Notes: generated by a model not told the origin, from the letters alone. A stretch of DNA of 64,000 bases from Zoogloea sp. 1C4 (GCF_009469605.1 NZ_SSXU01000016.1:1-64000); one strand, 5' to 3'. Shown: positions 17,212 through 25,782, counted from the stretch's first letter. A program made the numbers and translations.

Positions 17212-18411
17212 TCAGGCCTTGACGCCGAAGGGGTTCACCTTGGGCAGCGGGTTGCCGAGCAGGTGGCCGCCCAGCAGGTCGCCGATGTTGTCCTGGTTCT
17301 GGGTGATGTGGTTGGCGCCCACCAGCAGGTCGCGCAGCTGGCGCTGCAGCGGGCAGTTGAGCCACACGCCGCGGGTGGAGGTCTTCTTGAAGATCATGTG
17401 GCCGGCGTCGAAGCATTCGCCGCCGGTGAACTGGTTGGTGGCGAAGTGGCGGATGCGGATGTCCAGGGGGACCAGCTTGCCCTTGGAGGCGTAGCTCCAG
17501 GCTTCTTCGGTGTTCTGCAGCACGCGGGAGGTGCTGGCAAGGATCTTGGCATAGGCTTCACCGAGCTTGGCCTTGATGAACGGGTCCTGAACCGCGGCGC
17601 CAACGGCCTGGTTGATGTTCTGGCGCGGCACCATGTGCTCGATGTAGAGATCGACCATGCCGCGAGCCATGCCGATGATAACGGACGACACGGCGGCGTA
17701 GAAGACGTAGAAGAACGGCATCTTGTAGAGGTTGTTCACGTGGCCGTGGGAGTCGTCGTCGTAGGCGCCGATCACGTGGCTGCGGTAGTCGGGCACGAAG
17801 ACTTCCTTCACCGACAGCTTCTTGGAGCCGGTGCCGGCGAGGCCCACCACGAACCAGTCGTCGATGATCTCGAAGTCGGCGCGCTGGACCCAGAACGAGC
17901 GGAACTCGATCTCGCCCGCGGCGTTGGCCACGCGGCCGCCCAGGAAGGCGCCGCCGGCGGCGTGGTCGCAGCCGCTGGAGGTGAGCCACTCGCCGTTGAG
18001 CACGTAGCCGCCTTCGACGCGGGTCACGGTGCCGAAGGGCGCGTAGGAGGACGACACCAGGCGCGAGTTGTCCTCACCCCACAGCTCGTCGCCGCACTGG
18101 CTGGGCAGCAGGCCTACTTCGAAGGGATGCACGCCCAGCACCATCACGTTCCAGGCGCTGGACGGGCAGCCGCGGGCGAGCTCCATCAGCACCTTGTTGA
18201 GGACGTTGGGGTGCATCTCGTAGCCGCCCCAGCGCTTGGGCTGGAGGATCTTGAAGAAGCCGGCTTCCTGGAACTTCTGGATGGTCTCGGGGGAGACCAT
18301 GCGGGCCTTCTCGCAGGCGTCGGCGCGCTCGCGCAGCCAGGGGATCAGCGCCTCGGCGCGGGCAACGATCTCTTCTTCGGACGGGATGAGGGTTTCAACG
18401 GCAGCGTTCAT
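17212..18411 (-). CDS. Group D flavin-dependent monooxygenase, oxygenase component (HsaA-like)
   Basis: 399 aa with an acyl-CoA-dehydrogenase fold, like HsaA and p-hydroxyphenylacetate hydroxylase C2. Landmarks are the N-terminal helical domain, FFKILQPKRWGGYEMHP, GCPSSAWNVMVLGVHPFEV, LNGEWLTSSGCDHA, and the C-terminal flavin-site helices. These enzymes ortho-hydroxylate phenols using reduced flavin supplied by the neighbouring reductase. In this operon it would make the catechol cleaved by the MhpB-like enzyme. It therefore probably replaces the single-component MhpA of the classical hydroxyphenylpropionate pathway. Substrate identity is inferred. Confidence 0.87.
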   Translation of the reverse strand: MNAAVETLIPSEEEIVARAEALIPWLRERADACEKARMVSPETIQKFQEAGFFKILQPKRWGGYEMHPNVLNKVLMELARGCPSSAWNVMVLGVHPFEVGLLPSQCGDELWGEDNSRLVSSSYAPFGTVTRVEGGYVLNGEWLTSSGCDHAAGGAFLGGRVANAAGEIEFRSFWVQRADFEIIDDWFVVGLAGTGSKKLSVKEVFVPDYRSHVIGAYDDDSHGHVNNLYKMPFFYVFYAAVSSVIIGMARGMVDLYIEHMVPRQNINQAVGAAVQDPFIKAKLGEAYAKILASTSRVLQNTEEAWSYASKGKLVPLDIRIRHFATNQFTGGECFDAGHMIFKKTSTRGVWLNCPLQRQLRDLLVGANHITQNQDNIGDLLGGHLLGNPLPKVNPFGVKA

Positions 18412-18454
18412 GGTTCAAATCTCCTTTGGTGTGTCGGGCGTGCGGCGGGCGGGT

Positions 18455-19393
18455 TCAGGCCTGTTCGGCGCTGACCACGCCGTAGCCGGCGATCCATTCG
18501 TTGATGGCGCGGTAGTAATCCTTGCGGGCGGCGTAGGGGCCGGTGGCAGCGAGGGCGGCGAAGGCGGCGACCCAGGTGCGCACTTCGTGGGTCGAGCGGC
18601 CGGCAGCCTTCGAGATCTCGTCGATCCGGAAGTCGTCCACCTCGGCGAGGCGGCGGCTCGTCAGCAGGTCGATGAAGGCCAGGTCCCATTCCTCGTTGAG
18701 CGGGGTCTGGGCGCAGGCTTCGGTGCCGTAGATCTTGCCGGCGGCGATGGTGCGGGCCTGGCGGGCGGCGCGGGCTTCCGGGGTGGGGTTGCGGCCGGCG
18801 ATCAGGAAGTTGGCGATCTCGTCGGGGGCGCCCGACAGCAGCGGCACGGGCGGCTCGTGGGAGAGGCCGCCGGTGCCGAGGATCAGCACGCGCTTGTTGA
18901 GGGTGGTCAGGAACTTGCCGACCGCCTCGCCCAGCTTGCGCACCCGGCGGTAGGGGCCGAAGGGCGGCGCCACCGAGTTGATGATGATGGGAATCACCGG
19001 GTAGCGGGTGAGGCTGCCGGTGAGCTCTTCGAGGGTCTGGGTGCAGCCGTGGTCCACCTGCAGGCGGTGGGACAGGGCGATGTCCACGTCCTGGTCGAGG
19101 ATGAACTTGGTCATCTCCAGGGCCAGATCCCGCGGGATGGACAGGGGGCCGGGGAGGGTTTGATAGTCGGCGACGGATTCGGCCGCGGTGGCGATCACGA
19201 ACGGCGGCATCAGGTCGTAGAACAGGCCGTTGTAGTGGTCTGGCGCGAAGATCACGATCAGCTCGGGATCGAAGGCTTCCACTTCGGCGCGGGCCTGGGC
19301 CAGGACGGTGTCGACTTCACGGACGACGTCGGCGCCCGGGTCGTTCAGCCCGCGCAGCGGCGTGTGCGACAGGCATTTGAGTTTGATGGACAT
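18455..19393 (-). CDS. mhpB: Extradiol (class III) ring-cleavage dioxygenase, 2,3-dihydroxyphenylpropionate type
   Basis: 312 aa, very close to E. coli MhpB (314 aa) in length and pattern. Shared blocks are LSHTPLRG, ELIVIFAPDHYNGLFYDLMPPF, QVDHGCTQ with the catalytic His, TLNKRVLILGTGGLSHEPPVP, and the C-terminal GRSTHEVRTWVAAFAAL...YYRAINEWIAGYG. It cleaves 3-(2,3-dihydroxyphenyl)propionate between C1 and C2 with Fe(II). It is first in the minus-strand operon, with GAGGAGCACGC before the ATG. A sigma-70-type promoter and an MhpR-like operator lie upstream. No MhpC-type hydrolase is in the window. Confidence 0.9.
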   Translation of the reverse strand: MSIKLKCLSHTPLRGLNDPGADVVREVDTVLAQARAEVEAFDPELIVIFAPDHYNGLFYDLMPPFVIATAAESVADYQTLPGPLSIPRDLALEMTKFILDQDVDIALSHRLQVDHGCTQTLEELTGSLTRYPVIPIIINSVAPPFGPYRRVRKLGEAVGKFLTTLNKRVLILGTGGLSHEPPVPLLSGAPDEIANFLIAGRNPTPEARAARQARTIAAGKIYGTEACAQTPLNEEWDLAFIDLLTSRRLAEVDDFRIDEISKAAGRSTHEVRTWVAAFAALAATGPYAARKDYYRAINEWIAGYGVVSAEQA

Positions 19394-19521
19394 GCGTGCT
19401 CCTCAGCGTGTGGACCGGGCCGTGCGGCGCCTACAGGCGAGGGCGGAGAAGGCGGGCCGGGTTGCGGCCTGCGCTTGCCTTGGGCTGTCTCCACCCTGCG
19501 TCTTTTTTTGTTGGTGAGGCG

Positions 19522-19550
19522 ATTCTAGGGCGGTGGTCCACAGCCACAAA
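19522..19550 (-). promoter_or_regulatory. Promoter of the mhpB-oxygenase-reductase operon
   Basis: On the minus strand a -10 box TAGAAT (19522-19527) lies 17 bp after TTTGTG (19545-19550). The predicted start is near 19515, giving a leader of about 120 nt. The weak -35 fits a promoter that needs an activator. In 19394-19790 no gene is supported. Confidence 0.6.
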
Positions 19551-19565
19551 AAGCAAATGCAAAAG

Positions 19566-19582
19566 TGTGCACAATATGCACA
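19566..19582. promoter_or_regulatory. MhpR-like operator
   Basis: The 17-bp inverted repeat TGTGCACAATATGCACA has the arm/spacer pattern GTGCAC-N5-TGCAC known for E. coli MhpR sites. Its centre (19574) is about 58-59 bp upstream of the predicted start, where MhpR binds as activator. A further TGCA 6 bp to the left makes three TGCA units. The IclR protein at 23617-24435 is the obvious candidate ligand. Confidence 0.6.
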
Positions 19583-19725
19583 ACGTTGTTTTTGCTGGGT
19601 TTTGTGGTGGTGTGAGGTCGGCGCCCGGAGTGGGCTCGCCGGGTGGCTGCCCGGCATGGATCAAGGCGTGGCGGGGCTCGGGCGGCGTTTGGCGGGCTGC
19701 GGGTGCTGGGGGGGAGAGGTCAACG

Positions 19726-19763
19726 AAAAACGCCGTCGCCCGGAGCCGGGGGACGGCGTTTTA
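19726..19763. terminator. Terminator downstream of the acyltransferase gene
   Basis: AAAAACGCCGTC and GACGGCGTTTTA frame a GC-rich loop. The hairpin has A/T tails on both sides, so it can end the minus-strand acyltransferase transcript (stop at 19791) and act in the other direction too. Confidence 0.7.
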
Positions 19764-19790
19764 CGCTGGGGCGGGCGTGGCCCGCGGGGC

Positions 19791-20882
19791 TCAGCCTCCG
19801 AGGGCCAGGGCGGCCAGCCAGCCGCCGGCAACCACGCCGGCCGGGAACAGCAGGCGCAGGCGCACCGGCAGGGGGCGGCTCTCGATGCCCCGGTAGAACA
19901 ACTCGCCACCGACGATGCTGATGCCCAGCGCCACCAGCATGCCGATCGCGTTGACCATCGGGTGGGTGGGGAAGAGGGTGATGAAGGTGGCGTTCACCAG
20001 CAGGCACAGGGGGAAGTGCACCAGGAACACCGAGTACGAGATACGCGCCAGACGGCTCACCGCGGCCGGCACCGGCATGGTGTAGAGGAAGCCGCTGCGA
20101 CCGGCGAGGCCCAGGAACAGCATCACCGCGGTAGCCACCGCAATGCGCGGGCGGAAATCCACCGCCAGCGAAGTGACCGCCACCACCGTCAGCGCGGCCA
20201 GCCACAGGCCCGAGCGGGGCTGGCGGATGGCCCAGCCGGCGAGGATGCCGAGGCCGAAGCTGCCGAAGAAGTAGAACGCGGTCTCGTCCCAGAAGGCGTC
20301 GCGGTTGAAGCCGAACAGCGCGGCGAGGGTCATCGCGGCGACAAGGGCCGGCGCCAGCGGACGCAGGGCGGCAACGCGGCCGGGCAGCCACAACAGGAGC
20401 ACCGCGAGGGCGAACAGCTGGAAGTCGATGGCCACGTACCACACGCCGGCCGACAGGGCTTCCTGGTCGAGGAGGTCGTGGAGCAGCAGCACGTGGGCGA
20501 GGAGCTGGCCCAGATCGGGCACGTCGGAGATCGAGCGGTGCACCATCCACACGCCGGCGAGCGCCGAACAGGCGATGGCCAGCAGCAGCGCGCCAGAGTA
20601 GGGCACCACGAGGCGGGTGTAGCGCTGGATCAGCAGGTTGAGCGGCGCGCCGGACAGGGCCGCGGGGCCGAACTTGCCGGCGAACAGGAAGCCGGACACC
20701 ACCAGGAAGACCTGCACGGCCATCCGGGCGTATTCGTCGAGGAAGCCGATGACGCCGGGCATCAGCGGCTTGGCGACGTCGGCCATGGGGCCGTAGAAGG
20801 CGAGGTGGTGCAGGACGATCAGCACGCAGGCGATGGCCTTGAGGGCATCGATGGCGGGCAGTCTTGAGGCGTCAGGGCGCAT
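19791..20882 (-). CDS. Acyltransferase 3 family membrane protein
   Basis: 363 aa with about ten hydrophobic segments. The N-terminal LPAIDALKAIACVLIVLHHL and RMAVQVFLVVSGFLFAGKF are the typical start of acyltransferase-3 (OafA/NodX-like) proteins that move acyl groups onto sugars or other surface molecules in the inner membrane. A later RISYSVFLVHFPL is also family-like. The acceptor cannot be named. It is a single gene; a TATAAT box (minus strand, 20984-20989) and a TGCTGCAGCGCAGCA palindrome (20952-20966) lie upstream. Confidence 0.82.
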   Translation of the reverse strand: MRPDASRLPAIDALKAIACVLIVLHHLAFYGPMADVAKPLMPGVIGFLDEYARMAVQVFLVVSGFLFAGKFGPAALSGAPLNLLIQRYTRLVVPYSGALLLAIACSALAGVWMVHRSISDVPDLGQLLAHVLLLHDLLDQEALSAGVWYVAIDFQLFALAVLLLWLPGRVAALRPLAPALVAAMTLAALFGFNRDAFWDETAFYFFGSFGLGILAGWAIRQPRSGLWLAALTVVAVTSLAVDFRPRIAVATAVMLFLGLAGRSGFLYTMPVPAAVSRLARISYSVFLVHFPLCLLVNATFITLFPTHPMVNAIGMLVALGISIVGGELFYRGIESRPLPVRLRLLFPAGVVAGGWLAALALGG

Positions 20883-20951
20883 GATTGTCGCGCGTTCTCC
20901 GTGGGCGGGAATCGGACGCTCGACGGGGGGCAGATGGCCGCTGGGGTGATT

Positions 20952-20966
20952 TGCTGCAGCGCAGCA
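20952..20966. promoter_or_regulatory. Palindromic operator (TGYTGCAGYGCAKCA family) and -10 box of the acyltransferase gene
   Basis: TGCTGCAGCGCAGCA is one of four related palindromes in the window (others at 23525-23539, 56640-56654 and 58092-58106). It lies just downstream of a minus-strand TATAAT at 20984-20989, so a bound protein could block initiation. The rest of 20883-21145 holds a perfect 10-bp inverted repeat TCCGGACGGA...TCCGTCCGGA (about 21000-21027) downstream of the kinase fusion gene; it has no T-run. Confidence 0.45.
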
Positions 20967-21145
20967 GTCGAGCGAAGCGGGCGATTATACGCGCGAGGCA
21001 TCCGGACGGACATGAAATCCGTCCGGAGAAGTATTTGAAAATGTTATGGATCGTGCCTGAAGTGAGTCGTGAACGGCATCGCGCCGGCCGCGAGCCGCAG
21101 GGCCCGGGGCCGGCGCGATGCCGGTTTCGGTGAGGCGAGGGCCGC

Positions 21146-23470
21146 TCAGTAGCGGTTCTGGATTTCCTCGATGTAGCCGAGCATCCCGGTGCGGATGTTG
21201 GCGGCGTTGCCTTCGTCGGTGTCGATGTGCATCGCCAGCCGATAGGCCGGATTCACCCGCACCACCACGTCGCCGAAGATCAGCTCGCGCTCGCCTTCGA
21301 CGCGCACCCGCACCACGTACTTGTCGCGCACCCGGAAGCGCAGGGCGTCTTCGGGCGACATGTGGATGTGGCGCTGGGCGCAGATCACGCCGCGCTCGAT
21401 GGTGGTGCTGCCGAACGGCCCTTCGAGGGTGATGCCCGGGGTGTTGGCGAGGTCGCCGGATTCGCGGATCGGCGGCTGGATGCCGACCTTGAACTGCTCG
21501 GTCATGGCGATCTCGACCTGGGTTTCCTTGCGGGTCGGGCCGAGGACGCGGACGTTGGCGATGCGGCCCTTGGGGCCGACGAGGTGCACCTTCTCGGCGC
21601 AGGCGAACTGGCCCGGCTGGGAGAGTTCGTGCTCCGGGGTGAGCTGGTGGCCGGGGCCGAACAGCTTGTCCACGTCGGCTTGCGAAAGGTGCACGTGGTG
21701 GGCGGAGATCTCGATGGGGATCGGCGCTTCGGCCTGATCTTCGCGCATGGCCACCGACAGCGCATTGCGCTCGATGGCGCGCAGGGCTTCCCAGGCCACC
21801 AGACGCTCGTCGTCGTTGGTGATGACGAGGATGGTGACCGGCGAATCGTCGGCCGAGATGATGGCGTAGTCGCCGACCCGGTCGAGGTTGCGGTTCTTTT
21901 CCTCGTCGAGGCGGATGCCCATGTAGCCAAGGCCCTGGCAGGCCAGGCTGCGCACCGCGGCGCTGGTCTCGCCCACGTCGCCGGTGAAGGCCAGCACGTC
22001 GATGCCGCCCATCGCCGCCACGTAGGCGCCGATGTTCTTGCGCACCTGGTAGCAGAAGGCCTTGTGGGCCAGCAGGGCGCGGTGGTGGCCGTCGTTGGCG
22101 GCGGCTTCGATGTCGTGGATGTCGCTGGAGATGCCCGAGATGCCCTTCAGGCCGCTGTTGGTGTTGATCATCGTCGACAGGTCGTCGGCGGAGAGCTTGT
22201 TGTGCTCCATCAGGTGGATCATCACCGCCGGGTCGATGCTGCCGGAGCGGCTGGGCATGATGAGGCCGTCGGTCGGCGTCATGCCCATGGTGGTGTCCAC
22301 CGAGCGGCCGTGGTCGATGGCGCACAGGGAGGCGCCGATGCCCAGGTGGCAGGAGACGATCTCCAGCTCGCCCAGCGGGCGGTTCAGTACCTCAGCGGCC
22401 TTCAGCGACACGTAGCGGTGGGAGCTGCCATGAAAGCCGTAGCGGCGGATGCCCTGCTGCTTGTAGAGCTCGTAGGGCAGGCCGTAGAGGTAGGCGTAGG
22501 GCGGCAGCGTCTGGTGGAAGGCAGTGTCGAACACGGCCACGTGGGGCACGCCGGGCAGCTGGCGCATGGCCTCGCGGATGCCTTCGACGTTCACCGGGTT
22601 GTGCAGCGGGGCGAACACCGACAGGGCCTCGATGTCGGCGATGACCGCCGGGGTGATCACCACCGAGCTGGCGAACTTGCTGCCGCCATGCACCACCCGG
22701 TGGCCGACGGCGGTGACGTCGTGGGGATGGAAGGCGAAGGCGTCGCCGAGCAGGCGGGTGGATTCCTCGATCACCCGGAACAGGTCGGTGAGCGGGAAGG
22801 GCGAGCGCTCGGCAGAGCGGACCTGGGTGCCCACGAACACGCGGACGCGCGAGATGGCCGGATCGGCGTTGTCGATGATGCCGTGGACGTCGGAGCCCAG
22901 ATCGTGGGTGTCGTAGATGCCGAAGTGGATCTGGCTGATGCCCACGTTGAGGGCCAGCACCTTGCCCGGGGAGTCGGTGTGCAGCGACAGGGAGTACGGG
23001 TCGTCGGCCTTGGCGGGCTGGCCCGGCTGGCTGTTGAGCATGTCGGTCGACAGGGTGCGCACCCGGTCGAGGAGCTTGTGCGACAGGTAGGCGACGGCCT
23101 TGGGGTTGGTGAGGATGTGCAGGTTGAACACATCCTGCGGAATCAGCAGCACGAAGCAGCGGTTGCCGGCGATCACGTCGGCGGCGATGCGGTCGCCGGT
23201 GAGGGTGGACATCACCCCGAACACGTCGCCCGGGCCGAGCTGGCTGATGACGGTGCGGGTGCCGGTGTTGTCGGTGACGGAGATCTCGGCGTGGCCGGTG
23301 ATCACGATGCCGATGTTGCGGGCCTCGTCGCCCGTCTCGAGCATCGCCTCGTTGCCTTCGTAGGTGGTCAGCCGGGACTGGCTGACGATGGTCTCGACCT
23401 TGTCGGCAGGGAAGCTGGCGAACAGGGGTACCTGTTCGAGGAAGAATTTCTTGAGGTCAACTTCGCTCAT
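21146..23470 (-). CDS. Cyclic-nucleotide-binding domain / acetate kinase-like / PduL phosphotransacylase fusion
   Basis: 774 aa with three parts. Residues ~12-145 are a cNMP-binding fold (GDVFGVMSTLTGDRIAADVIA, with the phosphate-binding Arg). Residues ~169-570 are an acetate kinase: GHRVVHGG at 256, VFDTAFHQT, RRYGFHGSSHRYV and SRSGSIDP are kept, but the phosphate loop reads LNVGISQIHF (usual LNCGSSSLKF) and the nucleotide motif HLGIG (usual HLGNG). Residues ~583-774 are a complete PduL phosphotransacylase with zinc ligands in HHVHLS, RHIHM and HIDTDE. One chain could convert acetyl-CoA or propionyl-CoA to acyl phosphate and then to acid, under nucleotide control. The start at 23470 is taken from the domain start. 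An operator-like palindrome lies upstream. Confidence 0.9.
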   Translation of the reverse strand: MSEVDLKKFFLEQVPLFASFPADKVETIVSQSRLTTYEGNEAMLETGDEARNIGIVITGHAEISVTDNTGTRTVISQLGPGDVFGVMSTLTGDRIAADVIAGNRCFVLLIPQDVFNLHILTNPKAVAYLSHKLLDRVRTLSTDMLNSQPGQPAKADDPYSLSLHTDSPGKVLALNVGISQIHFGIYDTHDLGSDVHGIIDNADPAISRVRVFVGTQVRSAERSPFPLTDLFRVIEESTRLLGDAFAFHPHDVTAVGHRVVHGGSKFASSVVITPAVIADIEALSVFAPLHNPVNVEGIREAMRQLPGVPHVAVFDTAFHQTLPPYAYLYGLPYELYKQQGIRRYGFHGSSHRYVSLKAAEVLNRPLGELEIVSCHLGIGASLCAIDHGRSVDTTMGMTPTDGLIMPSRSGSIDPAVMIHLMEHNKLSADDLSTMINTNSGLKGISGISSDIHDIEAAANDGHHRALLAHKAFCYQVRKNIGAYVAAMGGIDVLAFTGDVGETSAAVRSLACQGLGYMGIRLDEEKNRNLDRVGDYAIISADDSPVTILVITNDDERLVAWEALRAIERNALSVAMREDQAEAPIPIEISAHHVHLSQADVDKLFGPGHQLTPEHELSQPGQFACAEKVHLVGPKGRIANVRVLGPTRKETQVEIAMTEQFKVGIQPPIRESGDLANTPGITLEGPFGSTTIERGVICAQRHIHMSPEDALRFRVRDKYVVRVRVEGERELIFGDVVVRVNPAYRLAMHIDTDEGNAANIRTGMLGYIEEIQNRY

Positions 23471-23511
23471 GATGATTCTCGCGGTGCGCGGGTGTTGATT
23501 CAGATCGGGAA

Positions 23512-23539
23512 AGCGTAGCACTTTTGTTGCAGTGCATCA
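23512..23539 (-). promoter_or_regulatory. Promoter and palindromic operator of the AckA-PduL fusion gene
   Basis: The minus strand shows an extended -10, TGCTACGCT (TACGCT at 23512-23517). About 17 bp upstream, at the -35 position, lies the palindrome TGTTGCAGTGCATCA (plus strand, 23525-23539), which belongs to the TGYTGCAGYGCAKCA family and overlaps a perfect GCAGTG-ATG-CACTGC repeat. No good -35 hexamer is present. The location suggests repression by a protein that also reads the small-RNA promoters. Confidence 0.45.
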
Positions 23540-23616
23540 CTGCGTAGCTTCCCTTATACGCCTCCGATGAGACATTTGTGCGTGAAGTAACGCCCGGGCA
23601 GGCCGCGCTGGCCCCG

Positions 23617-24435
23617 TCAACCTGCCTGGGGCGGGGGCGGCGGATGGTCGGCGAACTGGGCTTCAATGCGCGCGACGGCCTTCTGCAGGGCCGGCAGGTA
23701 GCGGCTGATGGCTTCCTTCAGGCTCACCGCCTTGTTGAGATACACGATGTTGATCGCCCCCACCGGGCGGCCGGCGTGCATCACCGGCTGAGCGATGGCG
23801 CCGATCTTGCGGTGGGAGGTCCATTCTCCGTCGTTGCTGGCGTAGCCGGCGTCGCGGGTGCGGGCGATGATGTTGGCCACGAAGCGGTCGTCGGCGGCGA
23901 GCCTGGCCTGGTCGTCGTTGCCGCCCCGGGCGATGTGCAGGATCTGCTCCCGCTGCTCGTCGGGGCAGTAGGCCAGAAAGGCCCGGCCGGCGGCGGTGAG
24001 GAGGGTCGGCATGGTCTGGCCGACCATCGCCCGGTGGAAGGACAGCGGGCTGAAGCGGTGGGTGGATTCGCGGATGATCATCGTCGCGCCCTGGGGGGTG
24101 ACGAGATCGGACGGCCACACCACGGTTTGCAGCAGCTCGCCCAGCGCCGGGGCGGCGATGGAGGCGATCCAGTCCTCGTCGCGGAAGCCTTCGGAGAGCG
24201 AGCGCACGTGCAGCGCCAGCACGTAGCGGTCGTCGGAGCGGCTGCGCCGCACGTAGCCTTCGGCGATCAGGGTCTCGAGCAGCCGGCGCACCGTGGTGCG
24301 ATGCAGGCCGGTGGCTTCGGAGAGCTGGGCGAGGGTCGATCGGCCGCCTTCCTGGGTGTTCAGGGCCTTCAGCAGATCAAGCCCGCGGGTGAGGCCGCGA
24401 ACCACGGCGTATTCGGCACCGCCATCCTTGCGCAT
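23617..24435 (-). CDS. mhpR: IclR-family regulator (MhpR-like)
   Basis: 272 aa. The N-terminal winged helix (TLAQLSEATGLHRTTVRRLLETLIAEGYVRR) is followed by an IclR effector domain, as in MhpR, the activator of hydroxyphenylpropionate catabolism. It is encoded near the MhpB-type operon, whose promoter carries an MhpR-like site at about -58, so that operon is the likely target. It diverges from livJ1; the shared region contains TGCACAATAT (minus strand, about 24455-24465), identical to ten bases of the operator at 19566, so control of importer 1 or autoregulation is possible. The proline-rich C-terminus (PPPPPQAG) is unremarkable. Confidence 0.75.
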   Translation of the reverse strand: MRKDGGAEYAVVRGLTRGLDLLKALNTQEGGRSTLAQLSEATGLHRTTVRRLLETLIAEGYVRRSRSDDRYVLALHVRSLSEGFRDEDWIASIAAPALGELLQTVVWPSDLVTPQGATMIIRESTHRFSPLSFHRAMVGQTMPTLLTAAGRAFLAYCPDEQREQILHIARGGNDDQARLAADDRFVANIIARTRDAGYASNDGEWTSHRKIGAIAQPVMHAGRPVGAINIVYLNKAVSLKEAISRYLPALQKAVARIEAQFADHPPPPPQAG

Positions 24436-24494
24436 CGTCGAAAGCTCCTGTCAAAACAATATTGTGCAACAAGTGGACGTTTTGTTTTGATTGT

Positions 24495-24522
24495 TTGAGC
24501 CAATAAACCGGCTTCCTATAAT
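24495..24522 (+). promoter_or_regulatory. Promoter of ABC importer 1
   Basis: TTGAGC (24495-24500) and TATAAT (24517-24522) are separated by 16 bp upstream of livJ1. AT-rich sequence between 24440 and 24495 contains CAATATTG and a half-site (TGCACAATAT on the minus strand) shared with the mhpB operator. Confidence 0.6.
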
Positions 24523-24634
24523 CAATCGCGCTGATCAAGGCATAAAAGAAGATAAGGCCATTCTGTCGCCTACGCCGCGCAGTCTGGCAACGCCCATCAC
24601 AAGAACCGAAGCGCCACTTCTCGAGGAGACAATA

Positions 24635-25768
24635 ATGACCAAACTCAAAAACCTGTTCGCGCTGACCGTCGGCGCCCTGGCCGCCATGCCTGCCCTGGCC
24701 GACATCAACGTGGGCGTCGTCGCCTCGATGACCGGCCCGGCCGCCGCCCTCGGCGCCGAAACCCGCAAGGCGGTGTCGATGTTCCCGGCCACCGTCGGCG
24801 GCGAGAAGATCAACTTCATCCTGCTCGACGACACCACCGACCCCACCGCCGCCGTCAAGAACGTGCGCAAGCTGATCAGCGAAGACAAGGTTGACGCCAT
24901 CCTCGGCCCCAACCTCATCAGCACCGCCACCGCCATGGCCGACGTGGCCAACACCGAGAAGGTGCCGATGATCTCCGTCGCCCCGCTGGATGTCTCCGGC
25001 GACAAGCGCGGCTTCGTGTTCCGCTCCGAGCCCTCCGCCGACCTGATGGTCCAGCGCGTGGTAAGCGACATGGTCGCCAACGGCGTGAAGACCGTCGGCT
25101 TCATCGGCTTCTCGGATTCGTGGGGCGAGCTCCTCCACAAGGCGCTCACCAAGGCCGCCGACAGCAAGATCAACATCGTCGCCTCCGAGCGCTACGGCCG
25201 CGCCGACCCGAGCGTGCAGGCCCAGGTGCTGAAGATCATCAGCGCCAAGCCCGATGCGGTTTTCGTCGGCGCCTCCGGCACCCTCGCCGCGATGCCCCAG
25301 ATCACCCTGCGCGAGCGCGGCTTCAAGGGCCGCATCTACCAATCCCACGGCGTGACCAGCAAGGAGTTCCTGCGCGTCGGCGGTAAGGCCGTCGAAGGCG
25401 CGCTGATCCCGGTCGGCCCGGTGCTGGTGGCCGAGCAACTGCCCGACACCCACCCGACCAAGAAGAACGGCGTGGCCTTCGTGCAGGCCCTCGAAGCCAA
25501 GTACGGCCCGGATTCCCGCTCCACCTTCGCCGGCGCCAGCTGGGATGCCTGGCTGCTGCTCCAGAACGCCCTCGGCAACGCCCTGAAGGGCAAGGCCAGG
25601 CCGGGCACGCCGGAGTTCCGCGCCGCCGTGCGCGAGAACATCGAGAAGAACAAGCTGGTCGGCACCAACGGTGTGTACAGCATGTCCGCCACCGACCACG
25701 CCGGCTACGACCCCAGCGCCATCGTGCTGATCAAGGTCGAAAACAACCACTGGAAGCTGGTCAAGTAA
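24635..25768 (+). CDS. ABC transporter substrate-binding protein (LivJ/aromatic-acid type), importer 1
   Basis: 377 aa periplasmic binding protein of the branched-chain-amino-acid/aromatic-acid family. A signal peptide is evident ([22 protein letters not shown]), with mature start [19 protein letters not shown]. The start ATG at 24635 has GAGGAGACAATA upstream. A hairpin with T-run separates it from livH1, which may lower expression of the membrane parts relative to the binding protein. Homologues near aromatic genes bind benzoate, coumarate or phenylpropanoids; the ligand here is unknown but may be an MhpB-pathway substrate. A paralogue is at 44144-45283. Confidence 0.88.
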   Translation: MTKLKNLFALTVGALAAMPALADINVGVVASMTGPAAALGAETRKAVSMFPATVGGEKINFILLDDTTDPTAAVKNVRKLISEDKVDAILGPNLISTATAMADVANTEKVPMISVAPLDVSGDKRGFVFRSEPSADLMVQRVVSDMVANGVKTVGFIGFSDSWGELLHKALTKAADSKINIVASERYGRADPSVQAQVLKIISAKPDAVFVGASGTLAAMPQITLRERGFKGRIYQSHGVTSKEFLRVGGKAVEGALIPVGPVLVAEQLPDTHPTKKNGVAFVQALEAKYGPDSRSTFAGASWDAWLLLQNALGNALKGKARPGTPEFRAAVRENIEKNKLVGTNGVYSMSATDHAGYDPSAIVLIKVENNHWKLVK

Positions 25769-25782
25769 GAACCGGCGCCTGA

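Noticed and set aside
21227-23518. 763-codon plus-strand frame opposite the AckA-PduL fusion
   Set aside because: Antisense artefact of codon bias; repetitive Gly/Val/His composition with no motif.
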